Below are positions 51,751-61,556 of a stretch of 64,000 nucleotides of DNA, in pieces. The position numbers and the translations under genes are program-made. The DNA is from CAJQGY01 sp905478015. GTDB taxonomy: Bacteria > Pseudomonadota > Gammaproteobacteria > Magnimaribacterales > D2472. Within the stretch, counting starts at the first letter, position 1; each line of letters begins with the position of its first letter. Where the stretch lies: the NCBI GenBank assembly GCA_943788365.1, contig CALSPZ010000001.1:682001-746000 (forward strand), written 5' to 3'. The notes beneath the pieces were generated by a model. That model ran no database searches. It saw only the letters and a program-made list of their open reading frames with translations, and was not told the DNA's origin.

Positions 51751-52530
51751 TTACCTGGTGATTCCTCTTGAGGATACTTTTACAGAGTCAATAAAATTTA
51801 ATAGGTGCTTGTCTGAATATTTTTTATTTAGTTCTTCAATTTTTGATATAGCTTCATCTAATTTTAATGATTTTCGATATAACAGTTTATATGCTTTCTT
51901 AAGGTTTGAGATTGAGTCCTCGCTAACTCCATTTCTTGAGAGACCTACAGTGTTTAATCCAACAACTCTTGCGGGGTGAGAGGCGGCCTTCACATAAGCA
52001 GGCAAGTCCATTGTGATCATAGTGCTCATTCCAGTGAATGCGTAATCTCCTATATTGCAGAATTGATGGATAAGGGTATATCCACCGAGAGTAACATTAT
52101 TGCCAACCTTTACATGGCCAGCTAAACCTGAATTGTTTGCAAAAATATTATTATCACCAACCATACAATCATGGGCAATATGAGCATATGCCATAATTAA
52201 ATTATTACTACCTATCTGGGTTATACCATTATCTTGAATAGTTCCCCTATGGACTGTTACTCCCTCTCTGAATATATTATTTTTACCAATAATAAGTTTA
52301 GTTTCTTCGCCTTTAAATTTTTTATCAGGAGTATCCTCTCCAATAGAAGAAAATTGGTAGATGCTATTACCCTCTTCAATAAAGGTTGGTCCTTTAATAA
52401 CAACATTTGAGTGAATTTTACATCCTGCGCCTATCGTGACACCCTTGCCAATAATGCAGAATGGCCCAACATATGAGCTTTCATCAATAATAGAATCGGG
52501 GTGAATGATAGCGGTTTCATGAATATTCAT
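51751..52530 (-). CDS. lpxA: UDP-N-acetylglucosamine acyltransferase
   Basis: LpxA adds the first 3-hydroxyacyl chain to UDP-GlcNAc from acyl-ACP, the first step of lipid A synthesis. The 259-residue product is a left-handed beta helix of hexapeptide repeats to about residue 190, with the catalytic base His120 in AHIAHDCMVG, followed by a C-terminal helical domain. The motif HRGT (94-97) is present. The ATG overlaps the fabZ stop by 1 nt. Acyl-chain length preference cannot be judged from sequence by eye. Confidence 0.98.
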   Translation of the reverse strand: MNIHETAIIHPDSIIDESSYVGPFCIIGKGVTIGAGCKIHSNVVIKGPTFIEEGNSIYQFSSIGEDTPDKKFKGEETKLIIGKNNIFREGVTVHRGTIQDNGITQIGSNNLIMAYAHIAHDCMVGDNNIFANNSGLAGHVKVGNNVTLGGYTLIHQFCNIGDYAFTGMSTMITMDLPAYVKAASHPARVVGLNTVGLSRNGVSEDSISNLKKAYKLLYRKSLKLDEAISKIEELNKKYSDKHLLNFIDSVKVSSRGITR

Positions 52531-52970
52531 TATGCAGGCCTATCAGCGCACATTATTGTTGCAGAACATGCTAATTCTCCATTAACTTCTGCTCTAACAT
52601 CAAATTTCCATATACCTCTTTTAACATTTTTTACAGTGCTGAATAAATGCAACGTATCTCCAGGTCTAACTCTTTTTCTAAATCTTACATTATCAACGCC
52701 CGCAAATACATATAAAGAACCTTCATCAGGAGTTTTGTCCATTGTTTTAAAACCTAAAATACCAGATGCTTGCGCCAAAGCCTCGATAATGATGACGCCT
52801 GGCATTATTGGGTTTCCAGGAAAATGACCTCTTAAATAGTCTTCAGTTGGCAAAACATTTTTAATGGCATGAATAGAATTACCTTCATCAACTTCAATTA
52901 TTTCATCTACAAATAAGAATGGCTCTCTATGAGGTAAGTATTTTAAGACCTCTTTACTAGGTTGCGACAT
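52530..52970 (-). CDS. fabZ: 3-hydroxyacyl-[acyl-carrier-protein] dehydratase FabZ
   Basis: FabZ dehydrates 3-hydroxyacyl-ACP in fatty-acid elongation, competing with LpxA and LpxD for the same substrates. The 146-residue hot-dog-fold protein has LPHREPFLFVDEI, the catalytic His49 in LRGHFPGNPIMPG, and Glu63 in IIEALAQASG. Length is normal. It lies between lpxD (2 nt) and lpxA (1-nt overlap), so lipid A and fatty-acid enzymes are made in step. Confidence 0.98.
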   Translation of the reverse strand: MSQPSKEVLKYLPHREPFLFVDEIIEVDEGNSIHAIKNVLPTEDYLRGHFPGNPIMPGVIIIEALAQASGILGFKTMDKTPDEGSLYVFAGVDNVRFRKRVRPGDTLHLFSTVKNVKRGIWKFDVRAEVNGELACSATIMCADRPA

Positions 52971-52972
52971 TT

Positions 52973-53911
52973 TTACTTCCTTCTTTTTATAAAGATTGAG
53001 GATTTAGCCCAGTCTTTTGGTTTTTGTGCCGGCATTATACCTATATATTCTCCACTTTCTTGAATGCTTTTTGTTATTAAAGTATGCGCTCCAACAGTAA
53101 CATCATCAGCGATATTGAGATGTCCCAAAACTCCTGATAATCCACCCATTCTAAACTTCTTACCAATAACTGTAGAACCAGCGATAGCACAACATGCAGC
53201 AATTGCTGAATCACTTCCAAGCTCTACATTATGAGCAATATGAACTTGATTATCTAATTTCACCCCATCATGGATATGTGTGTCGCCCAAGGCACCTCTA
53301 TCAATAGTGCAACCTGCTCCCATTTCAACATTTGATCCAATAATCAAACTCCCCAGTTGTTCTATCTTAATATAACCATCTTCTGAAGGTGCATACCCAA
53401 AACCATCAGATCCAAGAACTGTTCCATTATGAATGTGAGTATTACTACCAATATGAACATCTGATATTAGAGATGAGTTTGCTCTAATAGAAGAAAAATC
53501 TCCAATAGAACAATTAGGGCCAATAAATACATTTGAGCCTATTACAACATTTTGTCCAAGTTTGGTCTCAGGAGAAACAGTTGCAGTGGGATGAACGCTA
53601 CCAATATTTTGTTTCAATGGATGTGGACTAAATAAAGAGCTTGCTTTTGCATAAGCCAAATACGGATCCTCAGTAACTAAATAATTGCCAATTTCATTAC
53701 CATTAATGGTGTTTGGATGAACTATAAATGCCAATGCTTTAGAGGTTGTAAGATATTTAGAATATTTTTGGTTTGATACAAATGTTAGGGAGTTGGCATT
53801 TGCATCTTGAATTGTTTTTAGATTATCGACGATGGCATTGCCATCGCCAATTAATTTAGTGTTTAAGAGCTTAGAGAGCTCTAGTAAAGAATAATTCTTA
53901 CTGCTGGTCAC
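52973..53911 (-). CDS. lpxD: UDP-3-O-acylglucosamine N-acyltransferase
   Basis: LpxD adds the second 3-hydroxyacyl chain to UDP-3-O-acyl-glucosamine. The 312-residue product has an N-terminal uridine-binding domain (about 1-100), a left-handed beta helix with many hexapeptides and the catalytic His227 in NQVHIAHNVE. The C terminus is shorter than in E. coli (341). The start is GTG, overlapping the skp TAG by 1 nt. A DGFGYAPSEDGYIKI segment typical of LpxD is present. Confidence 0.97.
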   Translation of the reverse strand: MTSSKNYSLLELSKLLNTKLIGDGNAIVDNLKTIQDANANSLTFVSNQKYSKYLTTSKALAFIVHPNTINGNEIGNYLVTEDPYLAYAKASSLFSPHPLKQNIGSVHPTATVSPETKLGQNVVIGSNVFIGPNCSIGDFSSIRANSSLISDVHIGSNTHIHNGTVLGSDGFGYAPSEDGYIKIEQLGSLIIGSNVEMGAGCTIDRGALGDTHIHDGVKLDNQVHIAHNVELGSDSAIAACCAIAGSTVIGKKFRMGGLSGVLGHLNIADDVTVGAHTLITKSIQESGEYIGIMPAQKPKDWAKSSIFIKRRK

Positions 53912-54450
53912 TACTCGCTTGAAGCGGGCTCATTAGCTGCAACATCAAGCATAGATGTAACATCATCAGTCAAATCTAGAGATGGATCACTAAAAAGCAA
54001 AGTTTCATTTTTTGCAAGTAATACAGTTATTTGCTTTGCAGCTATAAGTTCTCCAATGATTTTTTGCATTTCTGGGCCACTTTCAGCAAAAACTCTTTGG
54101 GCTGTTTCTTCTTGTGCTGCCTGAACTTTGCTTGCAAGAAATTCTAAGTCTTTAGTTTTTTCTTGAATGTCTCTTTGTACTTCTGCAATTTCAGCTTGTG
54201 AAAGAGTTTCAGCATCTTTTTGAAGATTTTCTGCAAGAGTCTGTCTTTCTGCCTGAATTGATCTCGCCTCTTCTAGATTTGCAGCATAATCAGCATCTTC
54301 TTCTAGAGCTTTAAATGCGTCTTGAGCTGCTTGTGTTGATAGAACAGCAGTTCGCATATCTATAACAGCGACTCCATTAGCTGAAATAGCTGGAAGTGCC
54401 AGAAATAATACAGAAAGTACTATTAAGTTAAATTTAAATTTGTTAGTCAT
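53911..54450 (-). CDS. skp: Periplasmic chaperone Skp/OmpH family
   Basis: Skp is a periplasmic holdase that escorts outer-membrane proteins to the BAM complex. The 179-residue product has a signal peptide (KFKFNLIVLSVLFLALPAISA, cleaved near residue 24), the family's VAVIDMRTAVLSTQAAQDA segment and a long helical coiled-coil region (about 50-135) rich in Gln, Glu and Ala. The C terminus is acidic. A good AGGGG site lies before the ATG in the 56-nt gap after bamA. Low overall conservation is usual for Skp; position between bamA and lpxD supports it. Confidence 0.9.
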   Translation of the reverse strand: MTNKFKFNLIVLSVLFLALPAISANGVAVIDMRTAVLSTQAAQDAFKALEEDADYAANLEEARSIQAERQTLAENLQKDAETLSQAEIAEVQRDIQEKTKDLEFLASKVQAAQEETAQRVFAESGPEMQKIIGELIAAKQITVLLAKNETLLFSDPSLDLTDDVTSMLDVAANEPASSE

Positions 54451-54506
54451 ATCTACCCCTTGTTGGAATTCTATATTTTATATTAAAACTCTTGAAAAAT
54501 ACTCAA

Positions 54507-56930
54507 TTAAAAAACATTTCCTACAGTAAATTGAAATTCTTCTGTTCTTTCTTGCGGCCCAGCATTTGTAGGTTTAGCAATTGCAAAACTCATTGGACCA
54601 AAGCTTGTTATCCACGTAACACCTACTCCATATGAATATCGTAGCTCCTCAATATCAGGCTCAGAACAGTTATATTGATAATCTTTACAGCTATCTGAAA
54701 AAACATTACCAAAATCAAAGAAGAAAGCAGATCGCATAGATCGTTGATCCTCAATAAATGGAAGTCTAAAAATAAGTTGAAGGCTTCCTTCAACCTTAAC
54801 ATTTCCTCCAATTGGAGCATCATAGTAGCGAGATGTACTATTTGCGTATGGGTTGTAATAAGGTAAATCTAAAATCTCATCTCCATCTGTATCAATTAGA
54901 TTTGGGCAAGATCCTTCTGTGTAATTAAATTCATAACAAGGAGCTTGTGTGCTCCTTGGCCCAAGAGTGTTTGATTCAAACCCTCGCAATGATCTGGGGC
55001 CTCCAGCATAAAAATTTTGAAAGAAAGGTGTCTCATTTGTATCACCATATGCATCCATATATCCTAATTCACCACTAAATCCAACCACAAGATTAGCAAA
55101 ACCCAATGGTTGATATGCTTTTTGTTGAATGCTCGCTCTATAATAATTTAAATCGCTAAATGGCAGAGTTGCCATCAAGCTAACACTTGTAGATGATCCA
55201 TCAGTGGGAAATAGTCCTCTATTTAAAGTAACTCTTGACCACACAAAGTTTGCACTAAGAGTATCAAATATATTCCCTTCTGAGGCTACAAAATCATAAA
55301 TTTCTCTTGCTGGTAATGTGCCAATATCAATATCTGTTTGGTCATAAGTTAAGTTTAGTCCAAGTCTTTGTGTGTCTGATATGGGGTAGCTGTACTGAAC
55401 TCCTAAACCAGCAGAATTAGTTAAATAATTTGCTACGTTGTACTCCCCGTAATCCGTTTCTCTAAAGTAAAGATTGTATCCTACGCTCACTCCATCAACA
55501 GTTGCATAAGGATCCATGAAAGAAAAATTATACATTTCACTGTAGATATTTTTATTGATTCCTAAGCTCAAGGTATTTCCAGTCCCCATAAAGTTTTGTT
55601 CTTGGAGATTAAAACCGAGCTGAAGACCAAAATCACTATATCCAACATTTCCGCCAATACTTCCTGTGCTTTCTTCATCAACTGAGTAAACTACATCAAT
55701 TTGATCATCTGTTGTTGGTACAGGAATGGTTTCAACAGATACTTCTTTAAAGAAGCCAAGTCTTTCCAGTCTTATTCTTCCTGCCTCAATATTATCGTCT
55801 GACGTCCACGCACCTTCAAACTGCCTCATCTCTCTTCTTAAAACATAATCTTGAGTTATCTCATTACCAGTGAATAGTATTTTTCTAGTATAAGTTCGTT
55901 TGCCAGGAACAATATTATATGTAAGCTCTACTGTTTTATCATCATCATTAGTTTCAGGCACCCCAGTTACTTCAGCAAATGCATAACCTTGATTACCCAA
56001 TATATTTTTAAAATACTCTTCGATAGCAGTTATTTGTCCTTGTGAGTATATTTGACCTTCTTGTGATGAGGTGATTGGTAAATATGCATTCTCATCAAAT
56101 GGAAGGTCTCCAATTACATTAACGCTAGAAATTTTATATTCATCGCCTTCGAATATATTAAAACTTATAAATATTGATTTCTTGTCTCTGGATAAACTTA
56201 TTTGTGATGACTCAATAGAAAATTTTAGATACCCTCTATCTAAATAAAATGATTCAAGTGATTCAATATCCCCTTGCAATTTCTCTCTCGAGTATTGGTT
56301 ATCGTTTGAAAGAAAGCTAAATAAAGAGCCCTCTGATAGTTCAAAACTATCTATAAGATCTTCTGATTCAAAAACTTCGTTACCAATAATATCAATTTTT
56401 TTTATGGTAGCGCTCTTGCCTTCATCGACTTCAATAGAAATTTCAACTGTATTTCGAGGCCTAATATTTTCTTGAATATCTACATTTGCGCCATAGCGTC
56501 CATTTGAAGCATAAGATCTAACAAGCTCTGATTTAACTTTTTCTAAAGTTGATCTCTTATATACCTCACCCTCTCTTACATCAACGCCATCCAAGCTATC
56601 CATCAACTGTTCTGTTTTTATTGCCTTATTACCAGTTATATCAATTCCAGATATGGATGGTCTTTCAGCAACTGTTATAACCAAAGTATTTCCTTCCTTG
56701 CCAATCTGAATATCATCAAACTGTTCTGTAGAAAATAATGACTTCACTATGTCTCTAGATTTCCTGTTATCAATTTTGTCACCAACGCTAATAGGTATCA
56801 CATTAAATATGCTACCTGTTGAAACTCTCTGAAGCCCTATAATTCTTATGTCACTAATTAAAAACTCGTCAAAGGCATTAACATTGGTGATTATAAGAAG
56901 AGTCAGAAAGATTTTTTTAAACTTACTCAT
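54507..56930 (-). CDS. bamA: Outer-membrane protein assembly factor BamA
   Basis: BamA is the essential Omp85 barrel that folds and inserts outer-membrane proteins. The 807-residue product has a signal peptide ending near NVNA (about 19), five POTRA domains to about residue 420, then a 16-strand barrel. Visible marks are the YSYGVG and GPMSFAIAKPTN strands, and the C-terminal phenylalanine (FTVGNVF) needed for recognition by the BAM machinery. Length matches the family (about 810). It lies 6 nt after rseP and before skp. Confidence 0.97.
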   Translation of the reverse strand: MSKFKKIFLTLLIITNVNAFDEFLISDIRIIGLQRVSTGSIFNVIPISVGDKIDNRKSRDIVKSLFSTEQFDDIQIGKEGNTLVITVAERPSISGIDITGNKAIKTEQLMDSLDGVDVREGEVYKRSTLEKVKSELVRSYASNGRYGANVDIQENIRPRNTVEISIEVDEGKSATIKKIDIIGNEVFESEDLIDSFELSEGSLFSFLSNDNQYSREKLQGDIESLESFYLDRGYLKFSIESSQISLSRDKKSIFISFNIFEGDEYKISSVNVIGDLPFDENAYLPITSSQEGQIYSQGQITAIEEYFKNILGNQGYAFAEVTGVPETNDDDKTVELTYNIVPGKRTYTRKILFTGNEITQDYVLRREMRQFEGAWTSDDNIEAGRIRLERLGFFKEVSVETIPVPTTDDQIDVVYSVDEESTGSIGGNVGYSDFGLQLGFNLQEQNFMGTGNTLSLGINKNIYSEMYNFSFMDPYATVDGVSVGYNLYFRETDYGEYNVANYLTNSAGLGVQYSYPISDTQRLGLNLTYDQTDIDIGTLPAREIYDFVASEGNIFDTLSANFVWSRVTLNRGLFPTDGSSTSVSLMATLPFSDLNYYRASIQQKAYQPLGFANLVVGFSGELGYMDAYGDTNETPFFQNFYAGGPRSLRGFESNTLGPRSTQAPCYEFNYTEGSCPNLIDTDGDEILDLPYYNPYANSTSRYYDAPIGGNVKVEGSLQLIFRLPFIEDQRSMRSAFFFDFGNVFSDSCKDYQYNCSEPDIEELRYSYGVGVTWITSFGPMSFAIAKPTNAGPQERTEEFQFTVGNVF

Positions 56931-56936
56931 GTTTAA

Positions 56937-58292
56937 TTATAAATACCTTGAGATATCGTTAAAAACAGCAAAAATCATCAACATACCAACAAGAATTGCT
57001 CCAATGGTAAAAACATAGTTTTCGACTTTCTCAGGCAAAGGTTTTCCTCTCACAGCCTCTACTCCTAAAAGCACTAATTGCCCGCCGTCTAAAACTGGAA
57101 GCGGTAATAAGTTAAGCACCCCTAAGCTTATGCTTAAAAGCGCCATTAGATATAAGAAAGGAATAATTCCAGCTTTAGCTGTATCTCCTGCCATTTGGGC
57201 AATGCCTATCGGCCCACTTAGATTATCAGCACCCATATTTCCTGTAAGCATTTTTCCTATAAACTGAAGTGTTTTAATGCTTAGGTTGTATGTCTCATAA
57301 GTTGCTTTGTTAACAGAGGAAATAAAACCCCTTTGAGAACCAAAGCTTACTCCAAGCGATCCTTGTAAAATTTCTTTTTGATTTAATGCCGAGCCAATTA
57401 AAATTGGTTTGTATATCTCTTCGCCATTTCTATTAATCAGAAAACTTAGCTCTTTTCCTGGGTTATCTTTAATAAGTCCTTTAATGTCTTGAATATAGTT
57501 AATGGATTGATCGTCTATTTTTAATATCTTATCGCCAGGCTTAATATCAGCAAGATCTGCAGCACTTCCTTCTGCAACTCCTCCAATAATTGGTAAGCTT
57601 TTATATTCAATCACAAGCCCTAGTCCTGACATTGGATCTTTTTGCGCTTCTGAGGTATCTAAAAATTCTTCTACATAAATTGATGCATTGTATGATTCCG
57701 AAGAGTTTGCACTTTTAAGCATAAGTTCTATTGGGCCTGTATACCCTGCATATGATAGAAGCTCTAATGAAAAGTCTTTTGGATCAGTTATAAGTTGAGA
57801 GTTTATTCCCACCAATTGATCTCCAGGGATAATATTATTTGCAGACTGTATATTCACTGATTCATCAACTTTTTGAATCGTAGCAACATTATTTGGATCA
57901 ATAGTATTCATGAAAATAAAACTGAAGACTAAAATTGAAAGAAGAAAGTTAGCCATTGGGCCAGCAATCATTATGGCAGCTCTTTGCCATTTTGGTTTTG
58001 AATCAAAAGTATTTTGAAGCTGCTTCTCGGTTAACTGATTTTTAATTTCAGGCTCAACCTCAATAAGCTTGTTTGTTATCATAGAAACATAACCTCCAAG
58101 AGGGAGGGCTGATAATGCAAACTCTGTTCCATGCTTGTCTTTTCTTTTATAAATTATTGGTCCCATACCCAAAGAGAATGTTTGGACATGCACTTTACAT
58201 AGCCTTGCTACGATAAAGTGACCATATTCATGTATTGTTACTAGTATTCCTATTAAAACTAGAAATGATGATATATATATTAAAGTTGACAT
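56937..58292 (-). CDS. rseP: Site-2 protease RseP
   Basis: RseP cuts the anti-sigma factor RseA within the membrane, releasing sigma-E during envelope stress, and clears signal-peptide remnants. The 451-residue product has the zinc motif HEYGH at 21-25 in the first helix, two periplasmic PDZ domains in the middle, and the last conserved LNLLPLPVLDGGQL motif with the third zinc ligand. Four transmembrane segments are predicted. It lies 13 nt after dxr and 6 nt before bamA. Confidence 0.97.
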   Translation of the reverse strand: MSTLIYISSFLVLIGILVTIHEYGHFIVARLCKVHVQTFSLGMGPIIYKRKDKHGTEFALSALPLGGYVSMITNKLIEVEPEIKNQLTEKQLQNTFDSKPKWQRAAIMIAGPMANFLLSILVFSFIFMNTIDPNNVATIQKVDESVNIQSANNIIPGDQLVGINSQLITDPKDFSLELLSYAGYTGPIELMLKSANSSESYNASIYVEEFLDTSEAQKDPMSGLGLVIEYKSLPIIGGVAEGSAADLADIKPGDKILKIDDQSINYIQDIKGLIKDNPGKELSFLINRNGEEIYKPILIGSALNQKEILQGSLGVSFGSQRGFISSVNKATYETYNLSIKTLQFIGKMLTGNMGADNLSGPIGIAQMAGDTAKAGIIPFLYLMALLSISLGVLNLLPLPVLDGGQLVLLGVEAVRGKPLPEKVENYVFTIGAILVGMLMIFAVFNDISRYL

Positions 58293-58305
58293 AATTTAAG
58301 TAATT

Positions 58306-59463
58306 TTAAGTAAGAGATTCTATCACCTTCTTAGCTTGTTTGCGTGTTTCTTTATCCATTTCATATATTGATTCAAGCTCAATATCTTTAGACATATCTT
58401 TGCCATTAAAAGTTCTATTTAATATAGAATATATGTCTGAGAATTTAATTTCTTTATTAAGAAATGCGGTAACAGCCATCTCATTAGCTGCATTAAAAAC
58501 TGTCCCTGTTAATCCTCCTTCATTACAAACATCACGAGCCATTTTTTCTAAAAAAAGACGATCTTTTGGAAATGCCTCAAACGAAAGGTTTAAACCATTT
58601 AGATCCATTGGGTTAAATTGAATTGGTATTTTTCTATTATTTGATAATGCATTGGCAATAGGAACTGTCATATCTGGGTTGCTCATATGCGCAATGCTTG
58701 AGCCATCAACATACGTTACAACTGAATGAATTATGCTTTGAGGGTGAATTACAAGATCAAAAAAACTTTCCTGCAAATCAAATAAGTACTTTGCTTCAAT
58801 TAATTCTAAGCATTTATTCACAAGTGAGGCAGAATCAATTGATATTTTTGATCCCATCGACCAGTTAGGATGATTAAGGGCTTGTTCTAATGTGACTGTA
58901 TCTAATTCACCAATTGACTTACCAAGAAAAGGCCCCCCAGAAGCAGTGATAATTACTTTTGAGATGTCTTTAGAGCTTTTACAAGAAGCAAGGCATTGAT
59001 GAATAGCGTTGTGTTCGCTATCTATAGGAATTATGGAGGTGTTATATTTCTTAGCCAAAGGCATTAAAAGGTCGCCAGCAACAACAATACTTTCCTTGTT
59101 AGCAAGAAGAATAGTTTTGCCAGTTTTTGCTGCTGACATTGTTGTTTCAAGACCTGCAAAACCTGAGATAGCTGAGATAATTATGTCCACATCATCTTTA
59201 ACTATTAAATTTTGAAGGTCATCTTTGTTGAATATGACTTGTGTGTCAAAGTTTCCACATTCTTTTTCTAATTTCTTTGCTGACTCCTCATTATTTGTGT
59301 GAATAAAATTTGGGGAGAAATCTTTAATAATTTCAACTGCTCTATCTACATTATTATCAAAAGATATTCCGTAAAGATTAAATTCATTTTTATTTTGATG
59401 TATAACCTTTAAAGAACTGCTTCCAACACTTCCAGTTCCACCAAGCAAGAGTATATTTTTCAT
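58306..59463 (-). CDS. dxr: 1-deoxy-D-xylulose-5-phosphate reductoisomerase
   Basis: Dxr converts 1-deoxyxylulose 5-phosphate to methylerythritol 4-phosphate with NADPH, the committed step of isoprenoid synthesis. The 385-residue product has the Rossmann motif GGTGSVG (8-14), LLANKESIV, the metal site DSEHNAI, TASGGPF, and NWSMGSKISIDSASLVNK. The order cdsA-dxr-rseP is that of Pseudomonas; in E. coli dxr comes before uppS. Its ATG overlaps the cdsA stop by 1 nt. Confidence 0.98.
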   Translation of the reverse strand: MKNILLLGGTGSVGSSSLKVIHQNKNEFNLYGISFDNNVDRAVEIIKDFSPNFIHTNNEESAKKLEKECGNFDTQVIFNKDDLQNLIVKDDVDIIISAISGFAGLETTMSAAKTGKTILLANKESIVVAGDLLMPLAKKYNTSIIPIDSEHNAIHQCLASCKSSKDISKVIITASGGPFLGKSIGELDTVTLEQALNHPNWSMGSKISIDSASLVNKCLELIEAKYLFDLQESFFDLVIHPQSIIHSVVTYVDGSSIAHMSNPDMTVPIANALSNNRKIPIQFNPMDLNGLNLSFEAFPKDRLFLEKMARDVCNEGGLTGTVFNAANEMAVTAFLNKEIKFSDIYSILNRTFNGKDMSKDIELESIYEMDKETRKQAKKVIESLT

Positions 59464-60281
59464 TAAAAAGCTAAGATCAAGATAGATGTAAGTATTGGTA
59501 ATGAGGAAAGGTGAGAGTCTATTCTATCTAGAATGCCACCATGACCAGGAAGTAAATTTCCGGTATCTTTTATACCTGACTTTCTTTTAAGAAAGCTAAA
59601 GAAATAATCCCCAACAAAAGCATAAAAAGAACCAGCTATCATAAGAATTATTATCAACGGCGTTGTATTAAATAAAGCAAATATGAGGCCACCAAATAAA
59701 GTACTAAACAAAATTCCCCCAACAAAACCCTCAACCGTTTTGTTTGGACTAATCTCAGAGAATAATGGATTTTTTCCAAAATTTGAACCTGCTAGATACG
59801 CCGCACTATCTGAAATTGCTGAATTTAAAATAAATATTAGAAATAAAATATAATTTGAAAAAGTAAAAATGTTATCCGCTTCTAAGATATAAATTGAACA
59901 TAAGAAGAAAGATATTATGACTAGGTACCTAATAAAAATATTATTAAAATTTACAAAATAAAGTTTTGATGTTGAGTTTGATATAAGAAAAACACTGAAT
60001 ATAATCCAAAATACTCCTGATAAAAATATTGTTAACTCAGCAAACTTATGAGGTGCTAAAAATAGCAAAATAAAAAAGATCAACAATGCCATATGATTTA
60101 AGACAAAAGAACTTGAGGTAGAGTTTTTTAACCATTCATGAAAAGCGAAAAATAAAGTAACTAAAATAGTTAATAAAACTAAAATTTTATTTTCGAATAA
60201 TACTATGCCAAAAATAGGCACACTTATAACTAAAGCAGTAATGCTTCTAGTTAAAAAATTAGATTTAAACTCTTTTCCCAA
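59463..60281 (-). CDS. cdsA: Phosphatidate cytidylyltransferase
   Basis: CdsA makes CDP-diacylglycerol, the precursor of the membrane phospholipids. The 272-residue protein has seven or eight hydrophobic segments and the family signature near the C terminus: SAAYLAGSNFGKNPLF, SPNKTVEGFVGG and KRKSGIKDTGNLLPGHGGILDRID. The start is uncertain: the frame begins with TTG at 60281, overlapping uppS by 17 nt, and no ATG lies before the first helix. Confidence 0.95.
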   Translation of the reverse strand: MGKEFKSNFLTRSITALVISVPIFGIVLFENKILVLLTILVTLFFAFHEWLKNSTSSSFVLNHMALLIFFILLFLAPHKFAELTIFLSGVFWIIFSVFLISNSTSKLYFVNFNNIFIRYLVIISFFLCSIYILEADNIFTFSNYILFLIFILNSAISDSAAYLAGSNFGKNPLFSEISPNKTVEGFVGGILFSTLFGGLIFALFNTTPLIIILMIAGSFYAFVGDYFFSFLKRKSGIKDTGNLLPGHGGILDRIDSHLSSLPILTSILILAF

Positions 60282-60993
60282 AACGTCTACTCACTGTTTT
60301 ATATTGATTTATGCAATTTTTATATTCTAACCTAGTGAAATCAGGCCAAAAATTATCTAAAAAACATATTTCTGAATAAGCTATTTGATATAAAAGGAAG
60401 TTGCTTACCCTTTTATCACCCCCTGTTCTGATAAGAAGATCAATAGATGGCTCAGGTACACATGAGAAATCTTTAATTGTTTTATCACTAATTTTATTAA
60501 TATCTATTTCGCCATCTAGAACTCCTTTGCTTACGCTTTTAACTATAGAAATAATATCTTGTTGTCCTCCATAACCGAGAGCAATATTAAGCTTCAATGA
60601 AGGATTTTTCGATTTTGTAGAGGATTCGGCATATTCAATTTTATTAATAATTTTTTTTCCAAATAGTTCAAAATTACCAAAAAATTTCAGTTGCACATTT
60701 TGCTCAACTAGCTCGGGAACTTGATCATTAATTGCATTAACGATTAGATTTTTAATTGCATTAATTTCTTGAGTTGGCCTGCCCCAATTCTCTGTGCTAA
60801 AGGCATACAGGGTCAAAGATTTTACTTTTTGATTGATAGACTCCTCAACAATCTCTTTTACAACAGAGACTCCTTTTTCGTGTCCTTTGCTTATTTTTAA
60901 AGCATTTTTTTTTGCCCATCGACCATTTCCATCCATAATTATAGCTACATTTCCAAGATGGTTTTGGGCTATATTTTTTATATGAGTAGCCAT
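60265..60993 (-). CDS. uppS: Undecaprenyl diphosphate synthase
   Basis: UppS extends farnesyl diphosphate with eight cis isoprene units to make the lipid carrier for peptidoglycan and LPS sugars. The 242-residue product has the catalytic Asp21 in IIMDGNGRWAKK, GHEKGV, LTLYAFSTENWGRP, IRTGGDKRVSNFLLYQIAYSEI and the final FWPDFT motif. Length is normal. It lies between frr and cdsA and ends in an overlap with cdsA. Confidence 0.98.
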   Translation of the reverse strand: MATHIKNIAQNHLGNVAIIMDGNGRWAKKNALKISKGHEKGVSVVKEIVEESINQKVKSLTLYAFSTENWGRPTQEINAIKNLIVNAINDQVPELVEQNVQLKFFGNFELFGKKIINKIEYAESSTKSKNPSLKLNIALGYGGQQDIISIVKSVSKGVLDGEIDINKISDKTIKDFSCVPEPSIDLLIRTGGDKRVSNFLLYQIAYSEICFLDNFWPDFTRLEYKNCINQYKTVSRRFGKRV

Positions 60994-61000
60994 AGGGCTT

Positions 61001-61555
61001 TTAGATTTCTAGCAGGTCTGCTTCTTTTGATTTCAACTCTTGATCAACTATTGAAATATGCTTATCTGTTTCTTTTTGAACTAAATCCTCTATTCTTCTG
61101 AGCTCGTCTTCAGAAATATCGCCACTAGATTGATCTTCCTTTGCTTTATTATTAGAGTCTCTTCTTATATTTCTTATAGAAACTCTTGCATTTTCCGCCT
61201 CTGCTCTTGCTTGCTTAATATAATTTTGACGTGTTTCTTCAGTAAGGGCTGGCATAGTTACTCTTATTAAATCACCAGAAGTGCTTGGATTTAGCCCAAT
61301 GTTCGAATTTAAAATAGCTTTTTCTACTTCAGGTATGAGACTTTTATCCCATGGAGAAATTACAAGAGATCTTCCCTCTTCTACGGAAATATTAGCTGCT
61401 TGATTGAGGGGTGTTAAATTCCCATAATAATCTATTTTAATATCATCCAATAAAGATGGATTTGCTCTTCCTGTCCTTATTTTATTAAATGCTACAGATA
61501 ATGAGCTAATAGACTTTTCCATTCTGTTAGAAGTATTTTGTATTAATTGTTCCAT
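61001..61555 (-). CDS. frr: Ribosome recycling factor
   Basis: RRF splits the post-termination ribosome together with EF-G. The 184-residue product contains MEKSISSLSVAFNKIRTGRANPSLLDDI, the conserved YYGNLTPLNQAA hinge, SPWDKSLIPEVEKAI, and the second arm of the three-helix bundle (RNIRRDSNNKAKEDQ). It has one residue fewer than E. coli. It lies 1 nt after pyrH and 7 nt before uppS. Confidence 0.98.
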   Translation of the reverse strand: MEQLIQNTSNRMEKSISSLSVAFNKIRTGRANPSLLDDIKIDYYGNLTPLNQAANISVEEGRSLVISPWDKSLIPEVEKAILNSNIGLNPSTSGDLIRVTMPALTEETRQNYIKQARAEAENARVSIRNIRRDSNNKAKEDQSSGDISEDELRRIEDLVQKETDKHISIVDQELKSKEADLLEI

Positions 61556-61556
61556 A